A stretch of DNA of 39,805 nucleotides, taken from the NCBI RefSeq assembly GCF_014873915.1, contig NZ_JADBEJ010000003.1:1-39805 (forward strand), given 5' to 3'. Origin of the DNA: Amycolatopsis roodepoortensis. Lineage in GTDB: Bacteria > Actinomycetota > Actinomycetes > Mycobacteriales > Pseudonocardiaceae. Below, piece after piece: positions 1-7,089 of this stretch. The position numbers and the translations under genes are program-made. Positions within the stretch are counted from its first letter, which is position 1, and each line of letters opens with the position of its first letter. The notes beneath the pieces were generated by a model. The model did not search any database. It saw nothing but the letters and a program-made list of their open reading frames with translations, and was not told where the DNA came from.

Positions 1-17
1 CCTCGATCGTGCACACC

Positions 18-167
18 CTCTGACCTGCGGTTTCTGGTATTCAGCGTAGTCCACTGATGACCACTCTTATAGGCCGTATGTGCAGGTCAGCCAGTGTTTG
101 AGTGCGAGTCGTTCCCACTCTCGTCCACTGTCGTGCCCTGAACATCTGCCCCATGATCTGCCCCACG
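18..167. repeat. Left-end repeat cluster, candidate integrase arm sites
   Basis: CTCTGACCTGC lies at 18-28 and its mirror GCAGGTCAGAG lies at 39775-39785 near the other window edge. A further GCAGGTCAG is at 82-90. At 145-167 there are two tandem copies of CTGCCCCA (TCTGCCCCAT, one G, then ATCTGCCCCACG), inside the 3' end of the integrase gene. The same pair, without the extra G, is at 39739-39760. Repeats of this kind beside an integrase gene are typical of arm-type binding sites. The single-base difference argues against these being the identical attL/attR cores. No tRNA end or core direct repeat is visible in 1-86. Confidence 0.55.
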
Positions 168-1343
168 CACCTCTTCGTGCCCCATGGCGGCGAGTTCGTC
201 CTTCACAGCGCGGAGTTCGACAGGGTCGCCCATTCTCGCCGTGAACGCGTTGAGCGCGGTGTCCGTCAGCTGCACGTACTCGGCAGTCTGGTCGAGCGTG
301 GCGTGCCCCAGGATGGCCTGGAGCGTGAACGGATCGACGCCATTCTCGACCGCGCGTGTGGAGAAGCCGCGACGCGCGTCGTAGGCGCCACGCTTCGGCA
401 TCTTGGCGCGGCCGGACGCCCGGTTTATCGCGTAGAAGTAGTTCCGCGGCTTGGCCACCTCACCCCTCGGCGACAGGAACACGATCGCGGATTTGCACTT
501 GGTGCCGTTGGCGTGCGGCACCCCGCACCCGGCCGCGAGGTCCCGGCCCTCCAGCGCTTCGTCGACAAGCTGAAGCGCCCGCTGCGTCAACGGAACCTCG
601 CGTTCTTCCCCGTTCTTCGTGTACGCGCGGATGACCTTCTTGTTGCTGACGTAGACGTCCGCGACCGTGATCCGGCGGCGCTTGCGGTCGACGTTCACGG
701 CGTGAAGACCGCAGAGCTCGTTAGGGCGCAGGCCGGTTTCGAGCTCGAACTCAAGCATCCGCTTGTATCGCGGGTGCAGCTTCTTCCCCAGTTTGGCGGC
801 TTCATCGGTGGTCGTGTGCGTCTTCTTCTGTCGCTTCGGCGCCTTCGGCAGCTCGATCCCGACGCACGGTGAGGCGTCCAAGATCTTGAGCTTGATCACC
901 GCGTAGTTGATCGAGGCGCGGAACGGCGTGTAGACCGTGCGCACGTAGTTCGGTTTCCTCCCCAGGATGTCGATGTCCTCGTCGATCCAGTTCTGCACGG
1001 CGACGTGGCTGATCTTGTTGATCGGAGTGTCACCCCAGCGCGGCATCACGTACCGCTTGACGTTCTCCGACTGCACGAATGTCGTGCCGCTGACCGCTTT
1101 CGCGCGCTTGGGTCGCGTGTTGTAGATCTCCCACAGGTCCCGCCACAGCATTTTCGCCGAGGCGGTGCCAGCCTCGGCGGCAGCACGCCGGCGCGCCTTG
1201 ACCTCCTGCTCCTGCGCGGCTTCCTTGGCGTCGGTCTTGCGGTCGTAGCCGCGGCCTTCGTTCGTGATGGACTGCTTCCGCTTGGCGGTGTCTCGCCAGC
1301 AGCCGCGCCATCGGCCAGAGGGCATTCGTTCAGCCCATGCCAT
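87..1343 (-). CDS. int: Tyrosine recombinase (phage integrase)
   Basis: Site-specific integrase of 418 aa, expected to recombine attP with a chromosomal attB and, with an excisionase, to reverse this. The N-terminus (about 1-60) is basic and suits an arm-binding domain. Residues about 65-165 form the core-binding SAM-like domain and about 175-365 the catalytic domain. Visible catalytic residues are R206 (TGLRPNEL), K243, R324 (YDARRGFST), H347 (LGHATLDQTAEY) and the nucleophile Y356. The box II HxxR motif reads YDAR, with Tyr321 in the usual His position. The tail after residue 390 contains a GADHGAD repeat, which reflects DNA repeats that look like arm sites. The start overlaps the upstream membrane-protein gene by 14 bases, so the two are probably cotranscribed. 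Position at the window edge fits a prophage end. Confidence 0.95.
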   Translation of the reverse strand: MAWAERMPSGRWRGCWRDTAKRKQSITNEGRGYDRKTDAKEAAQEQEVKARRRAAAEAGTASAKMLWRDLWEIYNTRPKRAKAVSGTTFVQSENVKRYVMPRWGDTPINKISHVAVQNWIDEDIDILGRKPNYVRTVYTPFRASINYAVIKLKILDASPCVGIELPKAPKRQKKTHTTTDEAAKLGKKLHPRYKRMLEFELETGLRPNELCGLHAVNVDRKRRRITVADVYVSNKKVIRAYTKNGEEREVPLTQRALQLVDEALEGRDLAAGCGVPHANGTKCKSAIVFLSPRGEVAKPRNYFYAINRASGRAKMPKRGAYDARRGFSTRAVENGVDPFTLQAILGHATLDQTAEYVQLTDTALNAFTARMGDPVELRAVKDELAAMGHEEVRGADHGADVQGTTVDESGNDSHSNTG

Positions 1344-1761
1344 GCGGTCCCTCCACAGAGTGAAGACGGGTCTTCTGGGTCGGCGTGAAAGCCGCGGTGA
1401 TCCGCAGCGCCTCGCGTTCGTCGAGGCTTCGCTGCCACGCGGCGAGGCGCTTCTCGAGCGCCTTCTGCGCCTTGGTCATCTCGGTGCGCATCGCGGCCCG
1501 GTGCGCTTCCTGCGCCTCCCGGTGCTCCTCGTGGCACGTCGCGAGGTAGTCGATGATCTTCTGCGTGCACCACACGAGTAGTGAGGTCGCGCCGAAGAAC
1601 GCGGCGCTGATGCCGGCGAGGTTCACGGCGGCGCCCGGCCAGTCGTAGACGGAGCTAAAGGTCGCGAGGATGAGGGCGGCAATGCCGGTCGCCACTGCTC
1701 CGATGCCTAGCCCGAGGGCGAGGTGACGGGGGATAGGGCGGGGCGACATCGGGTAGGACAC
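1330..1761 (-). CDS. Small membrane protein with coiled-coil tail
   Basis: This 143-aa protein begins with GTG, four bases after an AGGG-type ribosome site (GGAGGG). Two hydrophobic segments are visible, about residues 13-33 and 45-65, followed by a charged helical tail rich in Glu, Arg and Ala (about 75-125) that looks like a coiled coil. The C-terminus overlaps the integrase start, so it is translationally coupled to int. No family is recognised. Its place between repressor and integrase suggests a role during lysogeny at the membrane, for example in exclusion, but nothing in the sequence proves this. Confidence 0.75.
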   Translation of the reverse strand: MSYPMSPRPIPRHLALGLGIGAVATGIAALILATFSSVYDWPGAAVNLAGISAAFFGATSLLVWCTQKIIDYLATCHEEHREAQEAHRAAMRTEMTKAQKALEKRLAAWQRSLDEREALRITAAFTPTQKTRLHSVEGPHGMG

Positions 1762-1908
1762 GTGGCCCTCCGTTCGTGGTGGTGGTGTGTGTCCGTTATG
1801 GACTCATTCGGTACTCGGCCTTTCGTGTGGATGTTGCTCAGCGTTAGTTAGCTTGGGAAAGTTACGACAAGCGGGTGATTTGTAACGTTGCAACTTGATT
1901 AAGAGGCA
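1762..1908. promoter_or_regulatory. AT-richer intergenic region upstream of the membrane protein and int genes
   Basis: This 147-base gap is clearly less GC-rich than its surroundings and lies between the repressor stop and the start of the leftward membrane-protein/int pair. It contains GTTAC and GTAAC arms about 16 bases apart and the perfect palindrome GTTGCAAC. It probably holds the promoter and operator of the integrase transcript. No -10/-35 pair can be assigned with confidence. Confidence 0.4.
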
Positions 1909-2463
1909 TTAGCCCACTTCATCGTCGGTCTGTTGTGGACTAGAAAGCGGTTCCTCGTCGGCGTCGGCGATCAGCTCGATTACCCTCTGTCGCCACTTCT
2001 CGGCCTCTTCTGGCCCAAGGACGGCGCGGATCCGCCGGTACGTCGCCGTGCGCTCTTCTGGCGTCATGGCGAGGATCTCGCGCCGGATGGCCGCTGACTC
2101 GGCCTCCTTCGCGTCGATGCCTTCGAGTTCGGGTTCTCCGCCGTGCAGGACCGTGACCGCGCTCCCGGGCTTCCAATGCAGGTATCGCTCCAGGATCCCC
2201 AAGGTGTTCGGGCTGACCGGCTGCGCCGCTCGCTCGATGCGCAGGAGCGTCTTGTACGACATCTCCTTCCGCGGCTCGGTGACGTCCGCGAGCGCTCGCG
2301 GGGTCGGGTAGCCGGCGAGCTGTCGAAAGCTGATGACGTGCGACGCCAGTCGCTGCCAGTTCAGACGGTTCCAATCCTGTCCAGTTGCCACGCGTCGAGG
2401 GTGGCGTCCTGGTCCTCTGCTGTCCATCCTCGCGGGCGGTCGGGCGCCTCGTCTGGTGTCCAT
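1909..2463 (-). CDS. HTH repressor, probable immunity repressor
   Basis: DNA-binding protein of 184 aa from the chosen start at 2463. This ATG follows AGAGGGG by six bases. An in-frame GTG at 2532 has no ribosome site. The helix-turn-helix region runs over about residues 30-100: FRQLAGYPTPRALADV, then SYKTLLRIERAAQPVSPNTL, then a YLHWKPGSAV segment usual in actinobacterial XRE-like regulators. The C-terminal half is charged and helical (about 120-165) and may mediate dimerisation. It is divergent from the excisionase gene, and the spacer carries a phased TCCA array that could be its operator. Location and polarity fit the lysogeny-maintenance repressor. Confidence 0.75.
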   Translation of the reverse strand: MDTRRGARPPARMDSRGPGRHPRRVATGQDWNRLNWQRLASHVISFRQLAGYPTPRALADVTEPRKEMSYKTLLRIERAAQPVSPNTLGILERYLHWKPGSAVTVLHGGEPELEGIDAKEAESAAIRREILAMTPEERTATYRRIRAVLGPEEAEKWRQRVIELIADADEEPLSSPQQTDDEVG

Positions 2464-2603
2464 CACTGTCCCCTCTGTTCCAGTGGTGTCCAACGGTATC
2501 CACTCAGTCGCGAGGTGTATACCCAGCTCCACTACGTCGTAACCAATCCGTGATGTCCATTCAGTTCCATTTCTTCCACTTTGGGCCTACGGTGTCCACT
2601 ATG
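2457..2603. promoter_or_regulatory. Phased TCCA motif array between repressor and excisionase
   Basis: TCCA starts at 2459, 2479, 2489, 2499, 2528, 2556, 2566, 2575 and 2595. The steps are 20, 10, 10, 29, 28, 10, 9 and 20 bases, so nearly all copies lie on one face of the helix. The fullest copies read TGTCCA plus four bases. The last copy sits in GGTGT-N9-ACACC, which straddles the excisionase ATG. Direct repeats at 10-base steps suit cooperative binding by a winged-helix excisionase or by the repressor. The region must also hold the divergent promoters. Confidence 0.6.
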
Positions 2604-2897
2604 AACACCGCAGACGCCGCGAACGGCGGCGGCGGCGGCGCCGGGACCAACGGGCCGCCCACGAAGCCCATCAAGAAGAAGACGGCAGCGCAGACGATCG
2701 CCGAAGCCCCGAAGCAGTGGATGTCCGCATCGGACTGCGCCGACGCGTCGCCGCGCCACCACAACTCCGTGCTGCTCGCGCTCCGCCGAGGCCTGCTCGT
2801 CGGGAGTCAGTCGGGCCCGAAGGGCACGTGGCTCATCGAGCGCGGCGACTTCGACGCCTGGCTGCGCGACGGCGCCAAGTTCAAGCGCACCGCCTGA
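2601..2897 (+). CDS. Excisionase-like winged-helix DNA-binding protein
   Basis: Small protein of 98 aa with a Gly- and Lys-rich N-terminus (about 1-35) and a MerR/Xis-type winged-helix domain over about 40-95. The segment WMSASDCADASPRHHNSVLLALRRG is the recognition part and GTWLIERGDFDAWL the wing and final helix. Such proteins direct excision by the integrase. ATG at 2601 was chosen because the family match begins soon after it. It has no clear ribosome site, so the mRNA may be leaderless, and an upstream in-frame ATG at 2553 is possible. It diverges from the repressor, as expected for a lysis/lysogeny switch. Confidence 0.65.
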   Translation: MNTADAANGGGGGAGTNGPPTKPIKKKTAAQTIAEAPKQWMSASDCADASPRHHNSVLLALRRGLLVGSQSGPKGTWLIERGDFDAWLRDGAKFKRTA

Positions 2898-2946
2898 TCT
2901 CGACAGCGTCGCGCCGCGACGGAAACGCGGCCAGACAAAGGAAAAG

Positions 2947-2974
2947 CCCGTCTCGTGCTGGCACACGAGACGGG
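2947..2974 (+). terminator. Strong hairpin ahead of the early operon
   Basis: CCCGTCTCGTG (2947-2957) pairs perfectly with CACGAGACGGG (2964-2974) around the loop CTGGCA. It lies between the excisionase stop and the GAGGAGG ribosome site of the next gene, and no T-run follows. It may terminate or attenuate the excisionase transcript, or protect the 5' end of an early mRNA. Confidence 0.55.
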
Positions 2975-3000
2975 CGGCAATCAAGAGGAGGAACCCCTCG

Positions 3001-3548
3001 TGATCAGTTCGAAGTGTCTCACGGACCCCAGATCACCGCGGCATGCGATGCCGCCGGAGTTCGAGGACCGACCCGACGAGCACGAACACAACGTCGCTCG
3101 GATCGTCGCGAACGCGACGGAGACCCCGGAGCTGCTCGGCGGCTTGCGGCTGGTGACTCCGTACGTGCACGGCGTGCACCGCAAGGTCGAGCCGGGCGAC
3201 ACGATCCCACTGCCTCGGATCGAGGCGATGGCGCACGCCGCTTTCCTGTTGGGGGCGCAGCTCGGCGCGATGGGCGCAGACGTGCGGATGGCGCGGGTCG
3301 AGCGCGGCCTGTGCGCGCACTGCCAGCGCACGAACCACTACACGACGGTCCGCATCTACCCGCTTCCCGACCCGAGGGACCCGGACGCGCCCCAGACGGT
3401 GCCGGACGCGTGCGCCTGCTGCGCGCCCGGAGTGCTTCGGGCCGTCCAGGACGCGTCGTCGGGTCGTGCGCCGATCGTCGTCGAGGTCTGGCACCCGAAG
3501 CCGGAATCCATCAACGAGAACACCGACACCGAAGGGGACGACCGGTGA
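3001..3548 (+). CDS. Hypothetical protein with cysteine-rich centre
   Basis: Protein of 182 aa, with GTG at 3001 chosen because GAGGAGG lies directly upstream. The middle holds CAHC followed about 30 residues later by CACC, which could bind one zinc ion. The remainder is soluble with no recognised domain. It is the first gene of a long rightward early operon, and its stop overlaps the next start by four bases (GTGA). No function can be assigned. Confidence 0.75.
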
Positions 3549-4018
3549 AGACCGAGGACAAGCCGTTGCACGTCAGGCAGGCCGAGGCGCTGCGCCGCCA
3601 GGCTGAGGGACTCCGGCGCCTGGCCGACATGGTCGAGGCGCACCCGGAGATTCAGGCGTACTACCTCAAGCCGGACGAGCCGATCACGATGACCGCCTGG
3701 TACGCCACAAGCCCGGCGGAACTCACGGCGATTATGCGCGCTGCGCGGCAGCACAAGGCGAAGGTCGAAAAGGACGCCTTTGACGACGTCTACCAGCTGA
3801 AGGTGTCGTGGGACGGCCTGACCGTGGCGGCGCTCGCGAACCGCGGCGAGGTGTGCGAGCGCGTCGTCACCGGGACCGAGACGGTCACGAAGACCGTGCC
3901 GGATCCGGTGAAGCTGGCCGAGGTCCCGACGGTCGAGGTGACGGAGACCGTCGACAAGGTCGAGTGGGTGTGCCGTCCGCTGCTGGCCGCCGAGAAGGCC
4001 CCGGCGGTGACGGCGTGA
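3545..4018 (+). CDS. Conserved actinophage early protein of unknown function
   Basis: Protein of 157 aa starting at the GTG that overlaps the previous stop. An N-terminal helical segment (LRRQAEGLRRLADMVEAHPE) is followed by a mixed region, and the C-terminus has EVCERVVTGTETVT, a short repeat of the VEVTETV type and EWVCRPLL. From memory this EVCERVVTG...EWVCRPLL pattern recurs in actinophage early regions without known function. It precedes the recombination genes and may belong with them. Confidence 0.75.
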   Translation: MKTEDKPLHVRQAEALRRQAEGLRRLADMVEAHPEIQAYYLKPDEPITMTAWYATSPAELTAIMRAARQHKAKVEKDAFDDVYQLKVSWDGLTVAALANRGEVCERVVTGTETVTKTVPDPVKLAEVPTVEVTETVDKVEWVCRPLLAAEKAPAVTA

Positions 4019-4587
4019 ACACGGACCTGCACCTGACGGTGGCCGGGCTCAAGTACCTGTCCGACCGCACCACCGAGGAGTACGCCGCCGCGCGCCTCAA
4101 GGCCGAGTCCGAGGTGACCAAGGGCAGCCGGATCGCGGTGTACGCGCCGGACGGGACGAAGCTCGGCGCGCTGTCGCGGAGCGCGCCGGAGAAGACCGCC
4201 GGAGTCGGCGACGCGGGCGCGTTCCTGGACTGGGTGAAGGAGCACCACCCGGACAAGATCGAGTTCGACCTGGAGATCGTCGGCTCCGACGAGAAGGTCA
4301 AGGCCGTGCTGTACGAGCACGCCAAGGAGCTCGTGAAGCCGGTCGAGAAGGTGTCGCCCGCCTTCCGTGCGAGCGTGCTGGAGGCGTCGACCGCGTACGG
4401 TGCCCCAGCCGGACCCGGCGGCGAGCTCGACGTCCCCGGCATCGTCGTGTCGGCGAACGCGCCCACGGTGGTCTCGTTCAAGCCGTCCGACGGATCGCGG
4501 CACGCCATCGTCGAACTGCTGCGCGAGGGCAAGGTGCAGCTTCCCGACCTGCTCGCCGAACCGTCCGCCGTGGACGGTGCCGAGTGA
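4015..4587 (+). CDS. Hypothetical protein in the recombination cluster
   Basis: Protein of 190 aa, GTG start overlapping the upstream stop by four bases. It is soluble and mixed alpha/beta, with SRIAVYAPDGTKLGALS near residue 38 and an AFLDWVKEHHPDKIE helix near residue 70. No catalytic motif is visible. It is coupled to the Rad52-like gene by an overlap (GTGA), so it may be a partner in recombination or nuclease control. This is inference from position only. Confidence 0.7.
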   Translation: MNTDLHLTVAGLKYLSDRTTEEYAAARLKAESEVTKGSRIAVYAPDGTKLGALSRSAPEKTAGVGDAGAFLDWVKEHHPDKIEFDLEIVGSDEKVKAVLYEHAKELVKPVEKVSPAFRASVLEASTAYGAPAGPGGELDVPGIVVSANAPTVVSFKPSDGSRHAIVELLREGKVQLPDLLAEPSAVDGAE

Positions 4588-5309
4588 CCGCCGAACCCAC
4601 CATGCAACAGCTCGACGAGGCGGGCCGGGCGCTGCGCGAGACCCTTGACCGGCTGGCCGAGCCGTTCGGGCCGGAGGCGATCGGGAAGAAGCCGATCGTG
4701 GTGTGCCAGGCGTGCGAGCACGCTGACGGCATCTGCGCCGCGCACGTCGAGCGCCCGTGTGACACGTGCGGGAACACCCTCACCGAAGCGCACGAGCACC
4801 TCGATTTCGTCGGACACGCCCACGTACGGCAGAGGTTCAACGAGGTCGATCCCAACTGGAACTGGCGTCCGCTCGCCAGGACCGGGAGCGGGCTCCCGGT
4901 GTTCGACGACTACCGCGGCTTGTGGATCGAACTCACCATCGGCGGGAAGACCATGCTCGGCTACGGCAATGCCACGAGCAGGCGCGGCGGCGGTGACGCG
5001 GTCAAGGAGTGCATCGGCAACGCGCTACGCAATGCTGGGCAGTCGTTCGGGGTCGCGCTCACGATGTGGATGCGCGAGCCGCTCCGGGTCGTCGAGCCGG
5101 TGAAGCCACGTCCCGCCGATGCGCACCTCACCGACGAGCAGCTCGCCAAGCGGCTCCGCAAGGAGATCACGAGCTACAACCACGGCAAGGGCAAGCCGTT
5201 CGGCCAGACCGTCGGCGGATTCAAGGCCTGGACCAAGGGCGAACACGAGTTCCGCGAGGCACCGCCCGGTGTCCTCGCGCGCTACCTGGAACACCTGAAG
5301 GCGTCGTGA
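4584..5309 (+). CDS. Rad52-superfamily single-strand annealing protein
   Basis: Protein of 241 aa. The Rad52/Sak-type core is recognisable as FVGHAHVRQRFNEVDPNWNW (about 75-94) followed by GLWIELTIGGKTMLGYGN and GGGDAVKECIGNALRNAGQSFGVAL (about 135-159), the usual order of strand and helix motifs. Such proteins anneal complementary single strands in phage recombination. Before the core is a cysteine cluster (C41, C44, C51, C59, C62) that resembles a zinc ribbon and is not part of the ordinary core. The C-terminal tail (about 185-241) is basic and helical. An HNH nuclease follows with a four-base overlap, forming a recombination pair. Confidence 0.75.
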   Translation: MTAEPTMQQLDEAGRALRETLDRLAEPFGPEAIGKKPIVVCQACEHADGICAAHVERPCDTCGNTLTEAHEHLDFVGHAHVRQRFNEVDPNWNWRPLARTGSGLPVFDDYRGLWIELTIGGKTMLGYGNATSRRGGGDAVKECIGNALRNAGQSFGVALTMWMREPLRVVEPVKPRPADAHLTDEQLAKRLRKEITSYNHGKGKPFGQTVGGFKAWTKGEHEFREAPPGVLARYLEHLKAS

Positions 5310-5656
5310 ACCCGCGCGGGTTCTTCCCCGAGAGCGAGGCCCGCACCATCGTGCGGGCTCGCTCCGGCGGACTGTGCGAGAAGTGCGGTCAAGCCGAGGC
5401 GATCCATTGGCACCACCGGCTGAACCGTTCGCAGGGCGGCACCTGGCACCCGTCCAACGGGCTGCACCTGTGCCTCGCCTGCCACCTGGAGATGGACCAG
5501 GCCGACGAGGTGCTGTTCGCCAACGGCTGGCGGATCAGCGGCAAGGACTCGCGGCCGTACACCGAGATCCCGGTGACGCACTGGCTGTACGGCCGGATGC
5601 TGCTCGACGACCTCGGCGACTTCCAGTACCCGCCGCCCGCCCTGGCGGTGGCGTGA
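5306..5656 (+). CDS. HNH endonuclease
   Basis: Nuclease of 116 aa starting at the GTG overlapping the Rad52-like stop. Zinc-knuckle cysteines C24, C27, C56 and C59 frame the catalytic segment HWHHRLNRSQGGTWHPSNG (H36/H37 and N51), ending in CLACH. This is a compact HNH domain without a specificity domain. Its coupling to the annealing protein suggests a recombination or host-DNA nuclease, distinct from the second HNH gene beside the terminase. Confidence 0.85.
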   Translation: MNPRGFFPESEARTIVRARSGGLCEKCGQAEAIHWHHRLNRSQGGTWHPSNGLHLCLACHLEMDQADEVLFANGWRISGKDSRPYTEIPVTHWLYGRMLLDDLGDFQYPPPALAVA

Positions 5657-5766
5657 TGTCCACCGCCGGTTTCGTCTTCCTCGCCTCGATCGTCGTCTGC
5701 TTCGGCCTCATCCCCCGGATTTTCCTTGCTCTCCTGGACTTCCTGATCCGAAAGGACCAACGATGA
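5656..5766 (+). CDS. Single-span membrane peptide
   Basis: A 36-aa peptide starting at ATG 5656, which overlaps the HNH stop (TGATG), and ending in an ATGA overlap with the next gene. Residues about 5-28 form one hydrophobic helix, followed by the basic tail IRKDQR. It fits exactly between its neighbours, which supports it as a real gene. Function unknown. Confidence 0.65.
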   Translation: MSTAGFVFLASIVVCFGLIPRIFLALLDFLIRKDQR

Positions 5767-6569
5767 CGACCACATTGGACGGTCCCGTCGCGACCGGCTG
5801 CGAGACCTGCAAGGGGCCCGGCGGGAAAAAGGATTGCCCGGTGCACGGCGATACCGTCGAGCTCGCGACCCGGGTCCGGCCGCACGGGCGCGCGAAGTAC
5901 GTGTTCGAGGGTTGCCATTGCGAGGTGTGCCGGAAGGCGAACACCGCCTACGCGCAGAAGCGGTACCGGCGGAACGCGTTGCGTCGCAGCGCCACCGTGG
6001 AGTCCGGACCGGTCCGGGAGCACGTGCTCCGTCTCAAGGCGGCAGGCCTGGGCCTGCCGCGTATCGCCGAGCTGGCCGGGATCCACAAGCAGACCGTGCA
6101 GTACCTCATGCACGGGGCGGCCGGGCGTGAGTCCGGTCCGGCGCGGAGGATCCGGCGCGCGACGGCAGAGCTGATTCTCGCGGTCGACCCGGCCACCGCG
6201 CCGCCCATGGACCTCGCCGTCGTCGACGGCACCGGGACGAGACGACGCCTGCAAGCGCTGTGCGCCCTGGGCTGGTCCCAAACGGTCCTAGGCCGACGTC
6301 TGGGGCTCTCGCAGCAGAACCTCAGCGCCCTGATCAACGGCGGCGGCGTCCGCTGGACACGATCGCGTCAGGTCACCCAGCTCTACGACGAGATGTGGAA
6401 CCAGAAACCGGCCGAGGACACCGCGATTCAGCGGCGCGACGTCGCCGCCGTCCGCCGGAACGCGGTTCGCCGCGGCTGGGCGCCCCCGATGGCATGGGAC
6501 GACGACGCGATCGACGACCCGGCCGCCCGGCCCGCCGGTGTCCGTCGCCCGGCGCGGGCAGCGTCGTGA
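5763..6569 (+). CDS. Zinc-ribbon and HTH regulatory protein
   Basis: Protein of 268 aa. The N-terminus carries CETC, CPVHG and CHCEVC cysteine pairs (about 13-58), in a YVFEGCHCEVCRKANTAY segment often seen in actinophage DNA-binding proteins. A first helix-turn-helix is near 95-120 (GLPRIAELAGIHKQTVQYLM) and a second near 168-192 (LGWSQTVLGRRLGLSQQNLSALI). It ends with an RRGWAPPMAWDDDAIDDP segment common in actinobacterial phage regulators. It probably controls early or host transcription. Confidence 0.7.
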   Translation: MTTTLDGPVATGCETCKGPGGKKDCPVHGDTVELATRVRPHGRAKYVFEGCHCEVCRKANTAYAQKRYRRNALRRSATVESGPVREHVLRLKAAGLGLPRIAELAGIHKQTVQYLMHGAAGRESGPARRIRRATAELILAVDPATAPPMDLAVVDGTGTRRRLQALCALGWSQTVLGRRLGLSQQNLSALINGGGVRWTRSRQVTQLYDEMWNQKPAEDTAIQRRDVAAVRRNAVRRGWAPPMAWDDDAIDDPAARPAGVRRPARAAS

Positions 6570-6727
6570 ACCGCCGGCAGTGGCGCGCCCGGCTCGCCAC
6601 CGTCGCGACCAACGTCAACACGGCCTTGCGCCGCAATCCCGACCGCATTCCCGAGGCCCCGCTGTGGATCCTCGCGGACCAGACCGCCGCCGATGATGCG
6701 GCACGAAAGAAGACCCGATGGCTCTGA
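6566..6727 (+). CDS. Hypothetical 53-aa basic protein
   Basis: Short protein starting at GTG 6566 within the previous stop overlap, and overlapping the next gene by ten bases. It is basic at the N-terminus (NRRQWRARLATVATNVNTALRRN). No domain is recognised. Tight packing in the operon is the main evidence that it is expressed. Confidence 0.6.
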   Translation: MNRRQWRARLATVATNVNTALRRNPDRIPEAPLWILADQTAADDAARKKTRWL

Positions 6728-7089
6728 ACCGCATCGCGGCGGCCTACCTGATCCGGCACAACGCGCGCACCGCCGTGCACGAGTTGTTCGGCGCGGCCCG
6801 GCTGAACGTCACCGCGGACGAGGTCGGCCCGACGCAGATCCCGCGCTACCTCGTGTCGGCGAGCACGCCGAAGGTGCCCGCCGCGCCCGGCCTGCTGACC
6901 CCGCGAGAGCTGCAAATCCTGCTGCTGATCGCGGCTGGGCTCGAGAACCCGGAGATCGCCCGGTCGCTGCACGTGTCCGTCGACACGGTCAAGACGCACG
7001 CGCGGAGTCTCTTCCGCAAGCTCGGTGCCCGAGGCCGGGCGAACGCCGTCCACATCGCACACCAGCGCGGCATCATGGGCGGCGAGTGA
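6718..7089 (+). CDS. LuxR-type HTH regulator
   Basis: Protein of 123 aa whose C-terminal half (about 57-115) is a clear GerE/LuxR DNA-binding domain: LTPRELQILLLIAAGLENPEIARSL, then SVDTVKTHARSLFRKLGARGR. There is no receiver domain, so it is a stand-alone regulator and not a response regulator. The short N-terminus is of unknown use. It lies in the early operon and may reprogram phage or host promoters. Confidence 0.85.
   Translation: MALNRIAAAYLIRHNARTAVHELFGAARLNVTADEVGPTQIPRYLVSASTPKVPAAPGLLTPRELQILLLIAAGLENPEIARSLHVSVDTVKTHARSLFRKLGARGRANAVHIAHQRGIMGGE

Noticed and set aside
1..86. A tRNA 3' end as the attachment site
   Set aside because: No cloverleaf, T-loop GGTTCGAATCC-like sequence or acceptor stem can be seen in these bases or at the right edge.
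102..872. A 256-codon plus-strand frame across the integrase
   Set aside because: It is antisense to a clear tyrosine recombinase with all but one catalytic residue visible.
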